Positions 63,801-64,000 of a stretch of DNA of 64,000 bases are shown here, piece after piece. Under the pieces are notes generated by a model, which saw only the letters and a program-made list of their open reading frames with translations, was not told where the DNA came from and did not search any database. Made by a program: the position numbers and the translations under genes. Every line of letters begins with the position of its first letter. The first letter of the stretch is position 1. This stretch comes from Vigna angularis (lineage: Eukaryota; Streptophyta; Magnoliopsida; Fabales; Fabaceae). The DNA lies in the NCBI RefSeq assembly GCF_016808095.1, contig NC_068979.1, forward strand, positions 10,811,001 through 10,875,000, written 5' to 3'.

Positions 63801-64000
63801 AAAGAATGCAGTAGAGAACAAGGATACAGTTGGACGTGCAGCCAAAAAAGAAGATAAAGTGACAGTAATGGCAGTAGCAGCCGCAATGTAAAACTTGATA
63901 CAGTAAAAGATAATATTTTAATTTTTTTTTATTTGCTGTTAGAATATTGTGCTAGTAATAATCATCCAGGTGCAAGAAAAAAAAAATGCTCAATTGTCAA
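60868..64000. other. CYCLOPS 3' flank and AT-rich spacer
   Basis: The start should include the CYCLOPS 3' UTR. The remainder is AT-rich, with no supported gene, RNA or structured repeat. A 77-codon ORF at 63658-63891 is not called. Confidence 0.4.

Noticed and set aside
63658..63891. 77-aa ORF near the window end
   Set aside because: Phe/Lys-rich, built from loosely repeated ttttctagaac-like phrases; no family recognised and no supporting context.
1..64000. CRISPR arrays, operons, rRNA or tRNA genes
   Set aside because: Nothing of the kind was seen. The tandem repeats at 35148-35690 have drifting spacers and lie in an LTR of a plant genome, and TGGTATCAGAGC and TGGTCCGACC strings are primer sites, not tRNA genes.

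Overview
This is nuclear DNA of a flowering plant, almost certainly a legume and probably Phaseoleae (Vigna/Phaseolus type). Intergenic DNA is AT-rich, genes are split by spliceosomal introns, and one gene is the legume symbiosis factor CYCLOPS/IPD3. The species is inferred and not proven.

Four host genes can be reconstructed. (1) An intronless CC-NB-ARC-LRR resistance gene, + strand, 473-3805. (2) An NPG1-like calmodulin-binding TPR gene, - strand, 8367-22468, 5 exons, 693 aa. (3) Nuclear chloroplast CLPP4, + strand, 39512-47615, 2 exons, 306 aa. (4) CYCLOPS/IPD3, + strand, 56058-60867, 11 exons, 512 aa, keeping both known CCaMK phosphosites. For genes 2-4 the exon phases close to whole-codon totals. 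An AVT3-type transporter relic (4367-4660) and an unrecognised 170-aa ORF (4759-5271) lie between the first two genes.

Most of the rest is nested transposable elements. An 8.5-kb Ty3/gypsy chromovirus (8771-17294) sits in intron 4 of NPG1. It is split by a second, non-autonomous gypsy element (11074-13568) whose single 648-aa ORF fuses gag, a piece of an LDL3-type histone demethylase, and a protease remnant. A young gypsy deletion derivative with apparently identical LTRs (43215-46531) sits antisense in the CLPP4 intron, beside a copia relic. All three gypsy elements share a primer-binding site that I read as complementary to tRNA-Tyr, and a hairpin just before the polypurine tract.

DNA elements include a Pack-MULE with a NARROW LEAF 1-like fragment (5320-7432). 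A decayed CACTA element (25574 to about 29300) is interrupted by a segment with an LRR exon. One hAT-like element lies inside another (30324-32370). A triple nest occupies 33234-39370: a foldback element holds a Pack-MULE with a TIP41-like gene fragment, which is split by a 3.03-kb solo LTR. A MULE-type MITE (49692-49987) and a non-autonomous CACTA element (52723-54224) follow.

The strongest novelty is the density of captured host-gene pieces: four different genes in four different elements within about 33 kb. Other points are an intact gag-LDL3 fusion ORF, a six-copy tandem repeat whose hairpin stem changes by paired substitution, and two introns with GC donors in neighbouring genes, one of which absorbed a full retrotransposon. 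No computation was run; homology calls come from recognising protein families by eye.
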